Source: Mycobacterium syngnathidarum (GTDB lineage Bacteria > Actinomycetota > Actinomycetes > Mycobacteriales > Mycobacteriaceae). From it: a DNA stretch of 64,000 nt. The notes beneath the pieces are model-generated. The model was not told the origin of the DNA, did no database searches, and was given only the letters and a program-made list of their open reading frames with translations. Location: the NCBI RefSeq assembly GCF_001942625.1, contig NZ_MLCL01000086.1, forward strand, positions 186,001 through 250,000. The letters run 5' to 3'. Position numbers and translations under genes: made by a program. This document shows, piece by piece, positions 36,629 through 46,164 of this stretch. Within the stretch, counting starts at the first letter, position 1. Every line of letters begins with the position of its first letter.

Positions 36629-37116
36629 CCTCTGAGAAGAAAGTCATCGAGCAGCGCGGCCTCTGGTTCGAGGAGTTCGAGATCGGTGTGCGTTACCTGC
36701 ACCGGCCCGGGCGCACCATCACCGAAGCCGACAACGTGCTGTTCACCACGCTGACCATGAACACCCAGGCGCTGCACCTGGATGCGGCGTTCTCCGATGC
36801 CTTGCCGCCGTTCAACGCGCGGTTGGTGAATTCGATGTTCACGCTGTCGACGCTGGTCGGCCTGTCGGTGGCACAGCTGACCCAGGGCACCATCGTCGGC
36901 AACCTCGGATTTTCCGAGATCGCTTTCCCCAAGCCGCTTTTCCACGGTGACACGCTGTACGCGGAAACCGAGATCACCGAGAAGCGAGTGTCCAAGAGTC
37001 GGCCCGGGGAGGGCATCGTCACCTTCGCCCACACCGGCCGCAATCAGCACGGCGACATCGTGGCCACGGCGTCGCGCAAGACCATGGTGCGGATGCGTCC
37101 GGAGGGGGAATCCTGA
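36625..37116 (+). CDS. MaoC-like hydratase (Rv2499c type, itaconyl-CoA hydratase candidate)
   Basis: A 163-residue hot-dog fold hydratase. MaoC features seen are a conserved RTITEADNVLFTTLTMNTQ segment, in which an Asp takes the catalytic place, and the following LHLDAAF and VNSMFTLSTLVGLSV helix region. The M. tuberculosis counterpart Rv2499c has been described as an itaconyl-CoA hydratase working with the Rv2498c lyase. GTG 36625 overlaps the fadE19 stop, and its own stop overlaps the citE ATG by one base. Confidence 0.88.
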   Translation: MTSEKKVIEQRGLWFEEFEIGVRYLHRPGRTITEADNVLFTTLTMNTQALHLDAAFSDALPPFNARLVNSMFTLSTLVGLSVAQLTQGTIVGNLGFSEIAFPKPLFHGDTLYAETEITEKRVSKSRPGEGIVTFAHTGRNQHGDIVATASRKTMVRMRPEGES

Positions 37117-37922
37117 TGGCACTCCAGGCACCGGGGCCGGGCTGGTTGTTCTGCCCGGCAGACCGTCCCGAGCGGTTCGAAAAAGCCGCGGCAGCAGCAG
37201 ATGTGGTGATCCTCGACCTCGAGGACGGATGCGCGGCCAAGGACCGGCCGGCCGCCCGCCAGGCCCTGATCGACACCCCGCTGGACCCGGCCCGCACCGT
37301 CGTGCGGGTCAACCCGGCCAGCACCGCCGACCACGAATTGGACCTGAAGGCGGTGGCCGCCACCGGCTACACCACGGTGATGCTCGCCAAGACCGAGCAT
37401 GCCGATCAGGTGCGCGCCCTGGCGCCGCTGGATGTCGTGGTGCTGGTCGAGACCCCGCTGGCCGCACTGAACGTGGTGGAGCTGGTGCAGCCCGACAACG
37501 CCTTCGCGGTGATGTGGGGGGCCGAGGACCTGTTCGCGGTCACCGGTGGCACCGCCAACCGCTGGCCCGACGGCACGTACCGCGATGTCGCCCAGCATGT
37601 GCGGTCGCAGACCCTGCTGGCCGCCAAGGCCTACGGGAAGCTCGCGTTGGATTCGGTGTACCTCGACATCAAAGATCTCGACGGCCTGCGGGCCGAGGCC
37701 GATGACGCGGTCGCCGTCGGTTTCGACGCCAAGGTGGCGATCCACCCGACGCAGGTCGCCGTCGTGCGGTCGGCCTATGCGCCTACCGAGGAGCAGATCG
37801 TCTGGGCGCGGGCCGTGCTCGACCGGGTGGCGACAGAACGAGGGGTCTTCCAGCACGACGGACTGATGGTCGACGCTCCGGTGCTGCGACGGGCCGAGCG
37901 GATCGTCGCGCTGGCTCCGTAG
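37116..37922 (+). CDS. citE: CitE-like acyl-CoA lyase (Rv2498c type)
   Basis: A 268-residue TIM-barrel lyase of the HpcH/HpaI/CitE family. Seen are WLFCPADRPERFEKAAA, the metal and phosphate site VVILDLEDGCAAKDR, VVLVETPLAAL (catalytic Glu) and MWGAEDLFAVTGG (Glu and Asp ligands), and the KVAIHPTQV segment. It lacks the CitD/CitF partners of citrate lyase, so it acts on a CoA thioester. M. tuberculosis Rv2498c was reported to cleave citramalyl-CoA. It is the last gene of the tightly overlapping accD1 operon; pdhA follows after 244 bases. Confidence 0.9.
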   Translation: MALQAPGPGWLFCPADRPERFEKAAAAADVVILDLEDGCAAKDRPAARQALIDTPLDPARTVVRVNPASTADHELDLKAVAATGYTTVMLAKTEHADQVRALAPLDVVVLVETPLAALNVVELVQPDNAFAVMWGAEDLFAVTGGTANRWPDGTYRDVAQHVRSQTLLAAKAYGKLALDSVYLDIKDLDGLRAEADDAVAVGFDAKVAIHPTQVAVVRSAYAPTEEQIVWARAVLDRVATERGVFQHDGLMVDAPVLRRAERIVALAP

Positions 37923-38042
37923 ATCCTGCTCGCGCGTAGCCGACACGCGTCCGATCCGTGACCCACGATGAACCCGGTCGCCTCGGTTCGAAGCGCATAA
38001 TGGCGATATGCCCCAGTGCTGCGACGGGCCGAGCGGATCGTC
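37881..38042 (+). repeat. 27-bp direct repeat from the citE 3' end
   Basis: The 27 bases at 37881-37907, inside the last codons of citE (GTGCTGCGACGGGCCGAGCG and seven more), recur exactly at 38016-38042 in the following non-coding gap. The copy is followed by a stop codon in frame. It looks like a partial duplication of the gene end. Confidence 0.75.
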
Positions 38043-38166
38043 TGACTAGCGCCATATCCAGGCATTAGCCGGAGGCCTCTCACCAGGGGTTTTGCTCGTA
38101 CTGCCGTTGCGCTGAGCACCTCATGGACTGGCGGCGCAACATGCCGCCACCCGAGAAGGAGGCGGT

Positions 38167-39270
38167 ATGGCTGGGTTATCTGCAGAGCCGGCCCCGGTGC
38201 GTTCGAGGGTCGATCTGGATCCGGTGCGTCTGGTCGACGCCGACGGGTCGCCCACCGACGAGACGCGATACAGCCGCGATCTGCCGCCCGAAACGCTCGG
38301 TTGGCTCTACGAATCTATGGTCGTCACCCGCGATCTGGACGCCGAGTTCGTGAATCTGCAGCGCCAGGGTGAGCTGGCGCTCTACGCCTCGTGCCGCGGC
38401 CAGGAGGCGGCCCAGATCGGCGCTACCGCCTGCCTCCGCAAGACCGACTGGTTGTTCCCGCAGTACCGCGAGATCGGGGCGTTCCTGCTGCGCGGGATCA
38501 CCCCGGGCCAGATGGGTGCGGTGTGGCGGGGTCAATGGCACGGCGGTCGCGAGTTCACCAGCCGCTGCGTCGCCCCGATTGCGATTCCCATCGGCACCCA
38601 CGGGCTGCATGCCGTCGGGGCCGCGATGGCCGCACAGCGGCTCGGCGAGGACTCGGTGACCGTCGCGTTTCTCGGCGACGGCGCCACCAGTGAGGGCGAC
38701 GTGCACGAAGCGCTGAACTTCGCCTCGGTGTTCGGCGTGCCGTGCGTGTTCTTCGTGCAGAACAACCAGTGGGCGATCTCGGTGCCGGTCAGCAGGCAGC
38801 AATCCGGACCGTCGATCGCACACCGGGCCATCGGGTATGGCATGCCGGGGATCCGCGTCGACGGCAACGATGTCCTGGCCTGCTACGCGGTCATGGTCGA
38901 GGCCGCCGAACGCGCCCGCTCCGGCGCGGGCCCCACGCTCATCGAGGCCGTCACCTACCGGATGGGGCCGCACACCACCTCCGACGACCCCACCCGCTAT
39001 CGGTCTGCCGACGAGGTAGACGAGTGGCGTTCCCGCGACCCGATCGCGCGGTATCGGACCTATCTGCACAACGCCGGCCTGCTCGATGAACGACTGGAGC
39101 AACGGGTCGAAGCGCGTTCTCGGCGGCTGTGCGCCCAGGTACGAGAGGCGCTGGTAGGGGCGGCGGATCCGGATCCGGCCGAACTGTTCGACACCGTATA
39201 TGCCGAGATCACCCCGGATTTGGTACGCCAACGCGAGGCGTTGTCGGCCGAACTGGCGAAGGAGGCGTGA
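38167..39270 (+). CDS. pdhA: Branched-chain 2-oxo acid dehydrogenase E1 alpha subunit
   Basis: A 367-residue thiamine diphosphate enzyme subunit (M. tuberculosis Rv2497c, also called bkdA). The ThDP-binding motif is FLGDGATSEGDVHEALNFAS through FVQNNQWA. The phosphorylation-loop-like region YRMGPHTTSDDPTRYRS is typical of branched-chain E1 alpha. AAGGAGG is 5 bases before ATG 38167. With PdhB it decarboxylates 2-oxo acids from leucine, isoleucine and valine and passes the acyl group to PdhC. A 244-base gap separates it from citE, so it may have its own promoter. Confidence 0.94.
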   Translation: MAGLSAEPAPVRSRVDLDPVRLVDADGSPTDETRYSRDLPPETLGWLYESMVVTRDLDAEFVNLQRQGELALYASCRGQEAAQIGATACLRKTDWLFPQYREIGAFLLRGITPGQMGAVWRGQWHGGREFTSRCVAPIAIPIGTHGLHAVGAAMAAQRLGEDSVTVAFLGDGATSEGDVHEALNFASVFGVPCVFFVQNNQWAISVPVSRQQSGPSIAHRAIGYGMPGIRVDGNDVLACYAVMVEAAERARSGAGPTLIEAVTYRMGPHTTSDDPTRYRSADEVDEWRSRDPIARYRTYLHNAGLLDERLEQRVEARSRRLCAQVREALVGAADPDPAELFDTVYAEITPDLVRQREALSAELAKEA

Positions 39271-39275
39271 GGTTC

Positions 39276-40361
39276 ATGACCCAGATCATCGATCGTCCTG
39301 CCGCTCAAGGTGATTCGCCAGACCCATGGGAACCGATACTGGCTCCGGTCACCACGCCTGTGTCGCCGGGTTCGGTACCGGTGGCCGCCGAACTGACCAT
39401 GGTGGCGGCCATCAACCGGGCACTACACGACGCGATGGCCGTCGACGAACGCGTACTGGTGTTCGGTGAGGACGTCGCCACCCTGGGCGGGGTCTTCCGG
39501 GTTACCGACGGACTGTCCGAGACCTTCGGCTCGGAAAGATGTTTCGACACCCCGCTGGCCGAATCGGCCATCATCGGGATGGCCGTCGGCCTGGCGATCC
39601 GCGGATTCACCCCGGTGCCGGAGATCCAGTTCGACGGGTTCAGCTATCCGGCCTTCGACCAGATCGTCAGTCACCTGGCCAAGTACCGGATGCGCACCCA
39701 CGGCGACATCAACATGGGTGTGACGGTGCGAATCCCGTCGTTCGGCGGTATCGGTGCGGTCGAACACCATTCGGAGTCCACCGAGTCGTACTGGCTGCAC
39801 ACCGCGGGACTGAAGGTGGTCGCACCATCGACCCCGTCCGATGCGTACTGGCTGCTGCGGTATTCGATCAGCAGCGCCGACCCGGTGATATTCCTGGAGC
39901 CCAAGCGACGTTACTGGACTCGTGAACTCGTCGACACCACGGCGCCGGCGCCACCGCTCGGCCGGGCGGCGCTGCGGCGGAAAGGAACCGACCTCACGCT
40001 CATCACCTACGGCGGCCTGGTGGCCACGGCGCTCAACGCCTCGGATCTGGCGGCCGAGCAGGGCTGGAGCCTCGAGGTCGTCGATCTGCGCTCACTCAAC
40101 CCGCTCGATTTCGACACGGTTGCGGCGTCGGTGCGGCGGACGGGCCGAGCCGTCGTGATGCATGAGGGGCCTAAAACCCTGGGCTTCGGCGCCGAACTGG
40201 CGGCCCGGATCTCCGAGGAATGCTTCTACGACCTTGAGGCACCGGTATTGCGTGCCACTGGCTTCGACACTCCCTACCCACCGGCTCGGTTGGAGAAGGT
40301 GTGGCTGCCCGGCGTCGATCGCGTGCTCGACTGCGTCGAGCGTGCGATGGTGCAGCCGTGA
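39276..40361 (+). CDS. pdhB: Branched-chain 2-oxo acid dehydrogenase E1 beta subunit
   Basis: A 361-residue E1 beta subunit (Rv2496c, bkdB). Seen are [20 protein letters not shown], the [18 protein letters not shown] segment with the catalytic Glu, and the C-terminal half with [15 protein letters not shown] and [15 protein letters not shown] 39276 lies 5 bases after the pdhA stop, with GGAGG inside pdhA's last codons. Its stop overlaps the pdhC start (GTGA). The N-terminus carries about 40 extra residues before the conserved domain. Confidence 0.94.
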   Translation: MTQIIDRPAAQGDSPDPWEPILAPVTTPVSPGSVPVAAELTMVAAINRALHDAMAVDERVLVFGEDVATLGGVFRVTDGLSETFGSERCFDTPLAESAIIGMAVGLAIRGFTPVPEIQFDGFSYPAFDQIVSHLAKYRMRTHGDINMGVTVRIPSFGGIGAVEHHSESTESYWLHTAGLKVVAPSTPSDAYWLLRYSISSADPVIFLEPKRRYWTRELVDTTAPAPPLGRAALRRKGTDLTLITYGGLVATALNASDLAAEQGWSLEVVDLRSLNPLDFDTVAASVRRTGRAVVMHEGPKTLGFGAELAARISEECFYDLEAPVLRATGFDTPYPPARLEKVWLPGVDRVLDCVERAMVQP

Positions 40362-41542
40362 ACCGGGAATTCCTGGTCCCCGACCTCGGTGAGGGCCTGG
40401 CGGACGCCACCATCACCAGTTGGAGCGTTGCGGTGGGCGACAGCGTCGAGCTCAATCAGACGCTGTGCACGGTAGAGACCAACAAGGCCGAGGTGGAGAT
40501 CCCGAGTCCGTTCGCCGGCCAGGTGCTCGAGCTCGGCGGCAAGGCGGGGGATACCTTGACCGTCGGGTCACTGCTGGTCCGGATCGACACCAGCGAGCCG
40601 GCCGCGAAACCGACTGAGACGGTGAAAAATGGTGCAGTCCATGGCAAGTCGGTGCTGGTCGGATACGGCACGGACGACACCATGGATGCCAGCAGGCGGG
40701 CGGCGACCGAGAGTCCGCGGGCCCGGGCCAAACCTGCGGTGCGGAAGCTGGCCGCCGACCTGCATATCGACCTTCAGCAGGTGGCGCCCGGATCCGGACC
40801 CGAGGGCATCGTCACACGTGACGATGTCCTGGCCGCCGCGGGCAGCCCGGACATCATCGACGTCACTGGTGTCCACGCCGCGATGGCGCGACGGATGTCG
40901 TTGTCGCGTAAGGAAATACCTGATGCCCATGCCAGGGTGGAGGTGGACTGCTCGGCACTGTTGCAGTTGTGTGAGCGCATCAAGGCCGCGGACGCCGGAC
41001 TTCCTGCCACGCCGTTCGTTTTGACGCTGCGGATGCTGGTTCTGGCGCTCGGCCGGCATCCGATGTTGAATTCCACGTGGCTCGAGACCACCGAAGGCCC
41101 TCAGATTCACCGACACCCGGCCGTACATCTGGGCTTCGGTGTGGCCGCGCCGCGAGGGCTTTTGGTCCCGGTGATCCGCGACGCACACTCGAAGACCACC
41201 CGCGCATTGGCCGCAGAGGTGGCCAGGCTGATCGACCAGGCGAGAGCCGGCACGCTCGGCCCGGCTGAGCTGAGTGGCTCGACTTTCACTGTGTCGAACT
41301 TCGGCGCGCTCGGTGTGGACGACGGTGTGCCGGTGATCAACTACCCGGAGGCCGCCATTGTGGGTATGGGCTCGATGAAGCCGCGGCCGGTCGTGGTCGA
41401 CGGGACGGTGGCGGCCCGGCCGACCATGTCATTGACGTGTGCGTTCGACCATCGCGTCGTCGACGGTGCGATGGCTGCCGCGTTCCTGCGTGACCTGCGA
41501 TCGCTGGTCGAGGCGCCCGAACTGGCTGTGCTCGACCTTTAG
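40358..41542 (+). CDS. pdhC: Branched-chain 2-oxo acid dehydrogenase E2 (dihydrolipoyl acyltransferase)
   Basis: A 394-residue E2 core protein (Rv2495c, bkdC). It has one lipoyl domain (residues 1-80) with [16 protein letters not shown], where the Lys is lipoylated. A peripheral subunit-binding domain follows near residues 125-165 ([22 protein letters not shown]). The acyltransferase domain ends in [15 protein letters not shown] with the His and Asp catalytic motif. GTG 40358 overlaps the pdhB stop. No E3 (dihydrolipoamide dehydrogenase) gene is here; the shared Lpd encoded elsewhere would serve. Confidence 0.94.
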   Translation: MNREFLVPDLGEGLADATITSWSVAVGDSVELNQTLCTVETNKAEVEIPSPFAGQVLELGGKAGDTLTVGSLLVRIDTSEPAAKPTETVKNGAVHGKSVLVGYGTDDTMDASRRAATESPRARAKPAVRKLAADLHIDLQQVAPGSGPEGIVTRDDVLAAAGSPDIIDVTGVHAAMARRMSLSRKEIPDAHARVEVDCSALLQLCERIKAADAGLPATPFVLTLRMLVLALGRHPMLNSTWLETTEGPQIHRHPAVHLGFGVAAPRGLLVPVIRDAHSKTTRALAAEVARLIDQARAGTLGPAELSGSTFTVSNFGALGVDDGVPVINYPEAAIVGMGSMKPRPVVVDGTVAARPTMSLTCAFDHRVVDGAMAAAFLRDLRSLVEAPELAVLDL

Positions 41543-41553
41543 CGCACAGCCGG

Positions 41554-42306
41554 CTATTTGCGTTTGGCGGCAGCCAAACGCTCGGCGAATTCCGGGGATT
41601 CGATGGAGCGGGCCTGCGGGCCGAGTTCGATGTCGACGGCGGCCCCATGCTGGGCGATGTCGACCGTCCCCGGATGGGCGGTGGCCCGCATCGAGGCCTT
41701 GGTGGCGATGACCACGTCGCGTGGCGCGCCGGCCGGTCCCGCGGCGAGCATACGAGCGGCGCCCACCGGATCTTCGGCGATCGACAGGGCCAACCCGTGA
41801 CGCACCGCGGACTCAGCGTCGAAACGCATGCCGAACAACAGGGCCGCCCGCGCCACCTGTGGGCCGACGCCTCTCTGCAACATCCACGTCGCACCGCCGC
41901 CGGGATGAATGCCCAGCTTCTGGAACCGCGGGTCGAACAGTGCATTCGGGCCGGCGATGCGGATGTCGGCGGCCAGCGCCAGGTTCAGGCCCGCGCCTAC
42001 GGCGGCGCCGTTGACCGCAGCGATCGTCGGCAGCGTGCAGTCGGCGACCGCGAGGAACCCGTCGTAGATCTTGCGCAGTCCGTCCTCGGTGGCCTCGCCG
42101 AGCGCGGTGAGGTCGGCACCGGCGCAGAACGCCTTGCCGGCACCGGTGACGATCACCGCGTGCACATCGGGGTTGGCCTCGGCGGCCTCGACCGCGGCAC
42201 GGAGGGCCGCCGACATCTCGAACGTCACCGCATTGCGGCGTTCGGGATCGTTGACGGTGATGACTGCGATGTGATCGTCGACGCTGACCAACACTGAATC
42301 TGCCAC
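41554..42306 (-). CDS. Enoyl-CoA hydratase/isomerase family protein
   Basis: A 250-residue crotonase-fold enzyme. The oxyanion-hole segments are [17 protein letters not shown] and [23 protein letters not shown]; the catalytic Glu positions of classical hydratases are less clear ([16 protein letters not shown] has His/Pro where a Glu is often found). So the reaction may be hydration, isomerisation or thioester hydrolysis. It resembles M. tuberculosis EchA14 in type and neighbourhood. It is convergent with pdhC, with 11 bases between the stops. Confidence 0.85.
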   Translation of the reverse strand: MADSVLVSVDDHIAVITVNDPERRNAVTFEMSAALRAAVEAAEANPDVHAVIVTGAGKAFCAGADLTALGEATEDGLRKIYDGFLAVADCTLPTIAAVNGAAVGAGLNLALAADIRIAGPNALFDPRFQKLGIHPGGGATWMLQRGVGPQVARAALLFGMRFDAESAVRHGLALSIAEDPVGAARMLAAGPAGAPRDVVIATKASMRATAHPGTVDIAQHGAAVDIELGPQARSIESPEFAERLAAAKRK

Positions 42307-42440
42307 CAGGTCACCCTAGCTGTTTCGGCATCCCGCCGATGGGTGTCACGCCGGAGTGGCCGCCGAGCGCGGGCGCCACTTTGGCGTGACACTCGAGGGT
42401 GTGGCGGAAGTGGGCGCAGGCGCTGTCTCGGGGCTGGGCT

Positions 42441-42758
42441 TCAGGAATTCGAGCCCTCGTCCGGGCACTGCACGTCCACATACACCGTCACCGAGGATTT
42501 CGGCAGGGGCGGGACTCCACGGTTGGGGTTGTGGATCGAATTGACCCGACAGCGGTCCAGCGACAATGTGCTGGTTCCGCCGACCCAGTTGATCGCCACG
42601 TTGTAGCCCTCGGAGCTCAGCGCTGAGATGGTCTGATCGGCCGGCTGTCCGCTGCCCGCGGTCGGCTCCGCAATGGCCAACGGTGCGCATCCGATGGCGA
42701 TGGCCGACATGGTCATGACAAATCCGGTGAGCTTTGGATATCGCATGTACGCCGGCAT
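42441..42758 (-). CDS. Small secreted protein, about 105 aa
   Basis: A short exported protein. A hydrophobic signal (LTGFVMTMSAIAIGCAPLAIAEP) ends in a probable signal peptidase I site after Ala-Ile-Ala. The mature part has SSEGYNVAINWVGG, LDRCRVNSIHNPN and VYVDVQCPD, with two cysteines likely forming a disulfide. Similar small proteins of unknown function are common in mycobacteria. ATG 42758 follows AGGAGGG at 5-6 bases; ATG 42746 is the alternative. Its role is unknown. Confidence 0.75.
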   Translation of the reverse strand: MPAYMRYPKLTGFVMTMSAIAIGCAPLAIAEPTAGSGQPADQTISALSSEGYNVAINWVGGTSTLSLDRCRVNSIHNPNRGVPPLPKSSVTVYVDVQCPDEGSNS

Positions 42759-42893
42759 CCCGACCCTCCTGGCGGTCGGATCTCATGTTGTCGCACTCAC
42801 GGAAAGCGCCGCCCGCCATCCGTCAGTGTATTCCAGGTGGACATCAAGTGAACGGAAAGTTGCCAGAGTCTGTCTGGCTGATGCGGAGGGCAG

Positions 42894-42929
42894 AAAAAAT
42901 CGGGCAGCGTCCGGGGTGGACGCTGCCCG
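42894..42929 (-). terminator. Intrinsic terminator after the proline-rich secreted protein gene
   Basis: The arms CGGGCAGCGTCC (42901-42912) and GGACGCTGCCCG (42918-42929) are perfect over 12 bases with a 5-base loop. On the minus strand the stem is followed by ATTTTTTC (T6 at 42894-42899). This is a textbook rho-independent terminator 12 bases after the stop codon at 42942. Confidence 0.9.
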
Positions 42930-42941
42930 ACGGGCTCGGTG

Positions 42942-43661
42942 TTACGGAGCGGGGGGTGCGGGGACGGGAGGTAACGGAGCTCCCGGCGCCGGCGACGCTG
43001 CTGCCGGATCCGGGAGATTCTCACCGAGGCCCTGCGGAATATTCGTTCCCGGCGGTGGCACGGTTCCCGGAAGTGGTTCGCCGAGTTGCTCTTTGGGTAC
43101 CTGGCCCAGCAGCGAGCCGCGCAGGTTTCCATTGCGGTACAACGTGTGCATCTGTCGCACCCAGTCGAGCCCGGAGATATCCGCGTTCTCCTGGCCCGGT
43201 GCGACGCCGACGATGGTGCCCTCACCGGGCGCCGACGGTTTCTCGTTCTGCGGGAAGAAGTTTCCGTTGTTGAACGCCCTGAGGTTGGGTGCCTCCGTCG
43301 GTGGTGGCACACCCGGCGCGGACGGATTTTCGTACTGCCCGAGCAGGGCGCCGGGACTCATGTCGACCCCGTTCGGGACGCCGAGCCTGCCCGGCGCGGT
43401 CTCGGTGCCGGTCTGTCCCAGAACCGACAGCCCGCCGGGACCGAGTGGTGCGCCCACCAGCGGTACCTCGGGCCCGGGTGGCGGTGGCGGCTCCGGTGCC
43501 GGTGCGGCGACCGCGGGTGCACCCGGAACCTCTGGCGGTGCCGGATCGGCGGCGGCGGTTGCCGAGCAGGCAACCGCCGCGCCGATCACGAACAGCCCGG
43601 CGGCGGCGAGGGTGGCCATCGCATTCCTGCCTGCGAATGGACTGTCCGAGTTCTCGCTCAT
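42942..43661 (-). CDS. Proline-rich exported protein
   Basis: A 239-residue protein with an N-terminal hydrophobic segment (ATLAAAGLFVIGAAVACSATAAAD) that looks like a signal peptide. A Pro/Ala/Gly-rich mature chain follows (PAPEPPPPPGPEVPLVGAPL), with recurring GALLGQYENPSAPG and RGSLLGQVPKEQLGEPLPG segments (GxLLGQ motif twice) and a proline-rich end. It is probably cell-wall associated. No enzyme motif is visible. ATG 43661 was chosen from several candidates; ATG further on (MATLAAAG) would still leave a signal. The porin pseudogene lies just upstream in the same direction. Confidence 0.7.
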   Translation of the reverse strand: MSENSDSPFAGRNAMATLAAAGLFVIGAAVACSATAAADPAPPEVPGAPAVAAPAPEPPPPPGPEVPLVGAPLGPGGLSVLGQTGTETAPGRLGVPNGVDMSPGALLGQYENPSAPGVPPPTEAPNLRAFNNGNFFPQNEKPSAPGEGTIVGVAPGQENADISGLDWVRQMHTLYRNGNLRGSLLGQVPKEQLGEPLPGTVPPPGTNIPQGLGENLPDPAAASPAPGAPLPPVPAPPAP

Positions 43662-43692
43662 ACCTTCGTGTTTCGCTGTCACAGCCAGTCCG

Positions 43693-44384
43693 TCAGACTG
43701 CCTTGGTGACGCCATAGTAGGCCACCACATCGTCGGTGTCGGTGGTGGAGCTGGTCAGCGTCGCATAGGACCGCAGGAAGGACTGGCCGACGCAGCCGTC
43801 GATCTTGATGTGAACATCCTTCACGGTGACGCGCACGGGCGCGGCCTTGAACGACTTCTTGTTCACCGAGACATTGGTGACGGTTCCGGGCTTTGCGTGG
43901 ATCTCGATGGTGCCCGAGATCGGCATGCTCACCCCGGTGGGGATGATGCCGGCCAGGGTCGAGCCCGAGGTGCTCAGACCGATCGACCCGATCAGGCGGA
44001 CCTGTCCCAGCTCGATGCCGCAACCGATCTGGTAGCCGGTATCCAATGTGCCACCGGTCAGTGACGTGGCTCCGCTGCCGGTGACGGTGCCGGTGAAGGT
44101 GGCTCCCACCATGTACTCGCGTGACGAGGCAGCGGTGGTCAGAGGTGCCACCGGCAGCTGGCTCTCGTCTTTCGCCGAGACGGTGAGCGTCCAGCCGTCC
44201 GGGGTGGTGACGACGCCCGGCTCGGCGGATGCGACGAGTCCGTTGTCCGGTGGGGGGGGCCGGCATCGACAGGTTGTGCGGCCGGTTCCACCGGTGGCGG
44301 TGGTGGATCCGCCGACGCGAGGGGCGGCAACGCAACCGGGGCGAGCAGGCAGGCAGCAGCCAAGATGGCGAAACGATTCAACAT
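43693..44384 (-). pseudogene. MspA-family porin gene broken by a frameshift in a G8/C8 tract
   Basis: The first part, from ATG 44384 (MLNRFAILAAACLLAPVALP), encodes a signal peptide and PPPPPVEPAAQPVDAGP. The rest of the MspA-type barrel is in another frame (LVASAEPGVVTTPDGWTLTV through REYMVGATFTG to DDVVAYYGVTKAV). The switch falls exactly on eight Cs (G8 at 44252-44259 on the plus strand); one more C would give a continuous porin of about 231 residues like its neighbour. The gene shares its leader sequence (CGAGAGGC then CAAGTTC) with the intact porin. It may be phase-variable, decayed, or a sequencing error. Confidence 0.8.
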
Positions 44385-44474
44385 GTGGGAACTTGTGCCT
44401 CTCGTGGGGTTCGAATCCGAGGGATCGGCGTGGTGATCAGTGCGGATCATGGTCGGTGTGTTTTCGGAGGAGGG

Positions 44475-45170
44475 TCAGACGACCTTGGTGACACCGAGGT
44501 AGGTGATGACGTCATCGGTGTTGTCGGTTGAGCTGGTCAGCGTCGCGTAGGTGCGGATGAACGACTGGCCGGCGCACTGATCGAACTTGATGCGGACACC
44601 CGTGATGGTGACGCGGGTGCCGGTGCCCTTGAACGACTTCTTGTCGATCGGAACGATGGTGACGGTGCCCGGCTTCAGGTACACCTTGCCCTGCAAGCTG
44701 ATTCCGGTGCCGAGGCTGGCGTCGCCGGCGGAGCCGGTGAACGGAATCTTGATGCCCGGCGAGAAGCTGAGGCCGGGGTTTATCTCGGTTTCGTCGCTGA
44801 CGATGCCGCAGCCGATCTGGGCGCCGGCCTCCAGTGTGCCGCCGGTGAGCTTGGTCTTGCCGCCGCCCGAGACTTTCCCGGTGAAGGTGCCGCCGACAAG
44901 GTATTCCCGGGATGACACCGCGGTGGTCAGCGGCGCGACCGGCAGCAGGGTCTCGTTGGAGCCTGCCACTGTCACGTGCCAGCCATCCGGGGTGTCCAAG
45001 ACGCCGGGAGGAGAAGACGGCACCGCGCCGGTATCCGGTGGGGGCGGTGCCGGCGCGGCGGCCGCTGCAGCTGCGGCCGGGTCCGGCGGCGGATCTGCGG
45101 ATGCAAGGGGCGCAATCCCTACGGGGGCCAACATGCAGACTGCAGCCAGGGGGGCAAAACGACTGAACAT
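44475..45170 (-). CDS. MspA-family outer-membrane porin
   Basis: A 231-residue precursor of a porin that, like MspA, forms an octameric goblet in the mycobacterial outer membrane and admits small hydrophilic solutes. The signal peptide is MFSRFAPLAAVCMLAPVGIA ending at PLASAD. The family core is clear: LDTPDGWHVTVAGSNETLLP, VSSREYLVGGTFTG, GCGIVSDETEINPG and VRIKFDQCAGQSFIRTYATL. An Ala/Pro-rich insert (about residues 27-50) precedes the conserved core, unlike MspA itself. The leader shared with the neighbouring broken porin suggests duplication. Confidence 0.9.
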   Translation of the reverse strand: MFSRFAPLAAVCMLAPVGIAPLASADPPPDPAAAAAAAAPAPPPPDTGAVPSSPPGVLDTPDGWHVTVAGSNETLLPVAPLTTAVSSREYLVGGTFTGKVSGGGKTKLTGGTLEAGAQIGCGIVSDETEINPGLSFSPGIKIPFTGSAGDASLGTGISLQGKVYLKPGTVTIVPIDKKSFKGTGTRVTITGVRIKFDQCAGQSFIRTYATLTSSTDNTDDVITYLGVTKVV

Positions 45171-45553
45171 GCGTGAACTTGCGCCTCTCGTGGGACTGGC
45201 CCCTGTCGTCCTGCGACACGTCGTGGTCGCCAGAACCCAACGGGGCCAAGGAATCTGTCGCGACGAATCATGAACCTATTGCGTTTCGGTTCGGTGAACA
45301 ATGCCCCAACAGTCGCCGCCGCATTCCCGTCCGGCTGGGGGTTCGCTCAGCTGTGAAGTTGCTGGGAAATCCCCTGTGCTGCAGCGCATTCCACAATTGA
45401 GGAAAGCGGGGCGCCAGCGGCACGCGATGGACGACGTGTGGAGGGGGCAGATTGGCAGGCTGTTCACTTTCTGGACATGTGAACCCTCAACGGTGTGGTG
45501 ACTCGGAGGTACGGCGAAAGCGCCGGAACTGCCACCGACTGAAGGAGGAATCG
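45171..45553. other. Intergenic region between divergent porin and secreted-protein genes
   Basis: These 383 bases hold no gene I can support. They must contain the promoters of the porin (leftward) and of the secreted protein (rightward). The part around 45260-45300 is AT-richer than its surroundings. No clear dyad or riboswitch was found. Confidence 0.4.
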
Positions 45554-46126
45554 TTGAGGTCGTTTCAGGTGTACCAGCGAGGGCTGGTATCGCTGATCGT
45601 TGCCTTCAGCATCGGTTTCGCTGCCACGCCGATGGCTGTCGCCGAACCTGGTGATGAGGCCGGTGCTCCCGGCCCCGTGCTGCCCGAGTTGCCCCCGGTG
45701 CCGGCCGCCGGTCCGGTACCGGTGCCGGTCGCCGGCACCGATGACCCCGGTGTACCTGCGGTTGCGGCCTGCTCGACGTTCGCCGACGCGCTCGATTCGG
45801 CGTCGACGTTCTACGGCGACTTCGCTGATTCGATCGAGGGTGTGGAGCGGCCCGACTACCGGGATCCGACCATCAGCACGACGAACACGAGCGGTCGGAC
45901 CGCGCTGCGCGAAGCGGCCGCGTCGGCACTGAACGCTGCCGGCACGCCGGGACTGCCGCCCGATATCGCAAACCCCATGCGGGCATGGTCCTTCGGCGCC
46001 ACCAAGCTGCTCTTGAAGATGGGGCTGCGCAGCGGCGGTCAGTCGCTCAATGACACCGCCACCCAACTCAACAACGATGCCACCAATGCGCAGATGGCTT
46101 GCGCCGCAGCGGGAACCCACGCCTGA
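45554..46126 (+). CDS. Exported protein of unknown function
   Basis: A 190-residue protein with a signal peptide (YQRGLVSLIVAFSIGFAATP and on to MAVAEP). The mature part starts with a Pro/Val-rich stretch (LPELPPVPAAGPVPVPVAG). A helical domain follows with CSTFADALDSASTFYGDF and ALREAAASALNAAG, and a conserved cysteine pair (CSTF near the start and AQMACAA at the end). TTG 45554 was chosen because GGAGG lies 5 bases upstream and the signal then begins at residue 1; upstream starts would bury the signal. The function is unknown. It overlaps the next start region and is likely co-transcribed. Confidence 0.75.
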   Translation: MRSFQVYQRGLVSLIVAFSIGFAATPMAVAEPGDEAGAPGPVLPELPPVPAAGPVPVPVAGTDDPGVPAVAACSTFADALDSASTFYGDFADSIEGVERPDYRDPTISTTNTSGRTALREAAASALNAAGTPGLPPDIANPMRAWSFGATKLLLKMGLRSGGQSLNDTATQLNNDATNAQMACAAAGTHA

Positions 46127-46164
46127 TGCGCGTGGTCACACCGTGCTGTAAGCAGAGGACTACC

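Noticed and set aside
42307..42440. Further gene between the enoyl-CoA hydratase and the small secreted protein
   Set aside because: Short frames here are shadows without start signals; the gap is 134 bases and looks like ordinary intergenic DNA.
44404..44420. T-arm-like GGGTTCGAATCC between the two porin genes
   Set aside because: No cloverleaf can be drawn around it and it lies in the leader of the broken porin gene.
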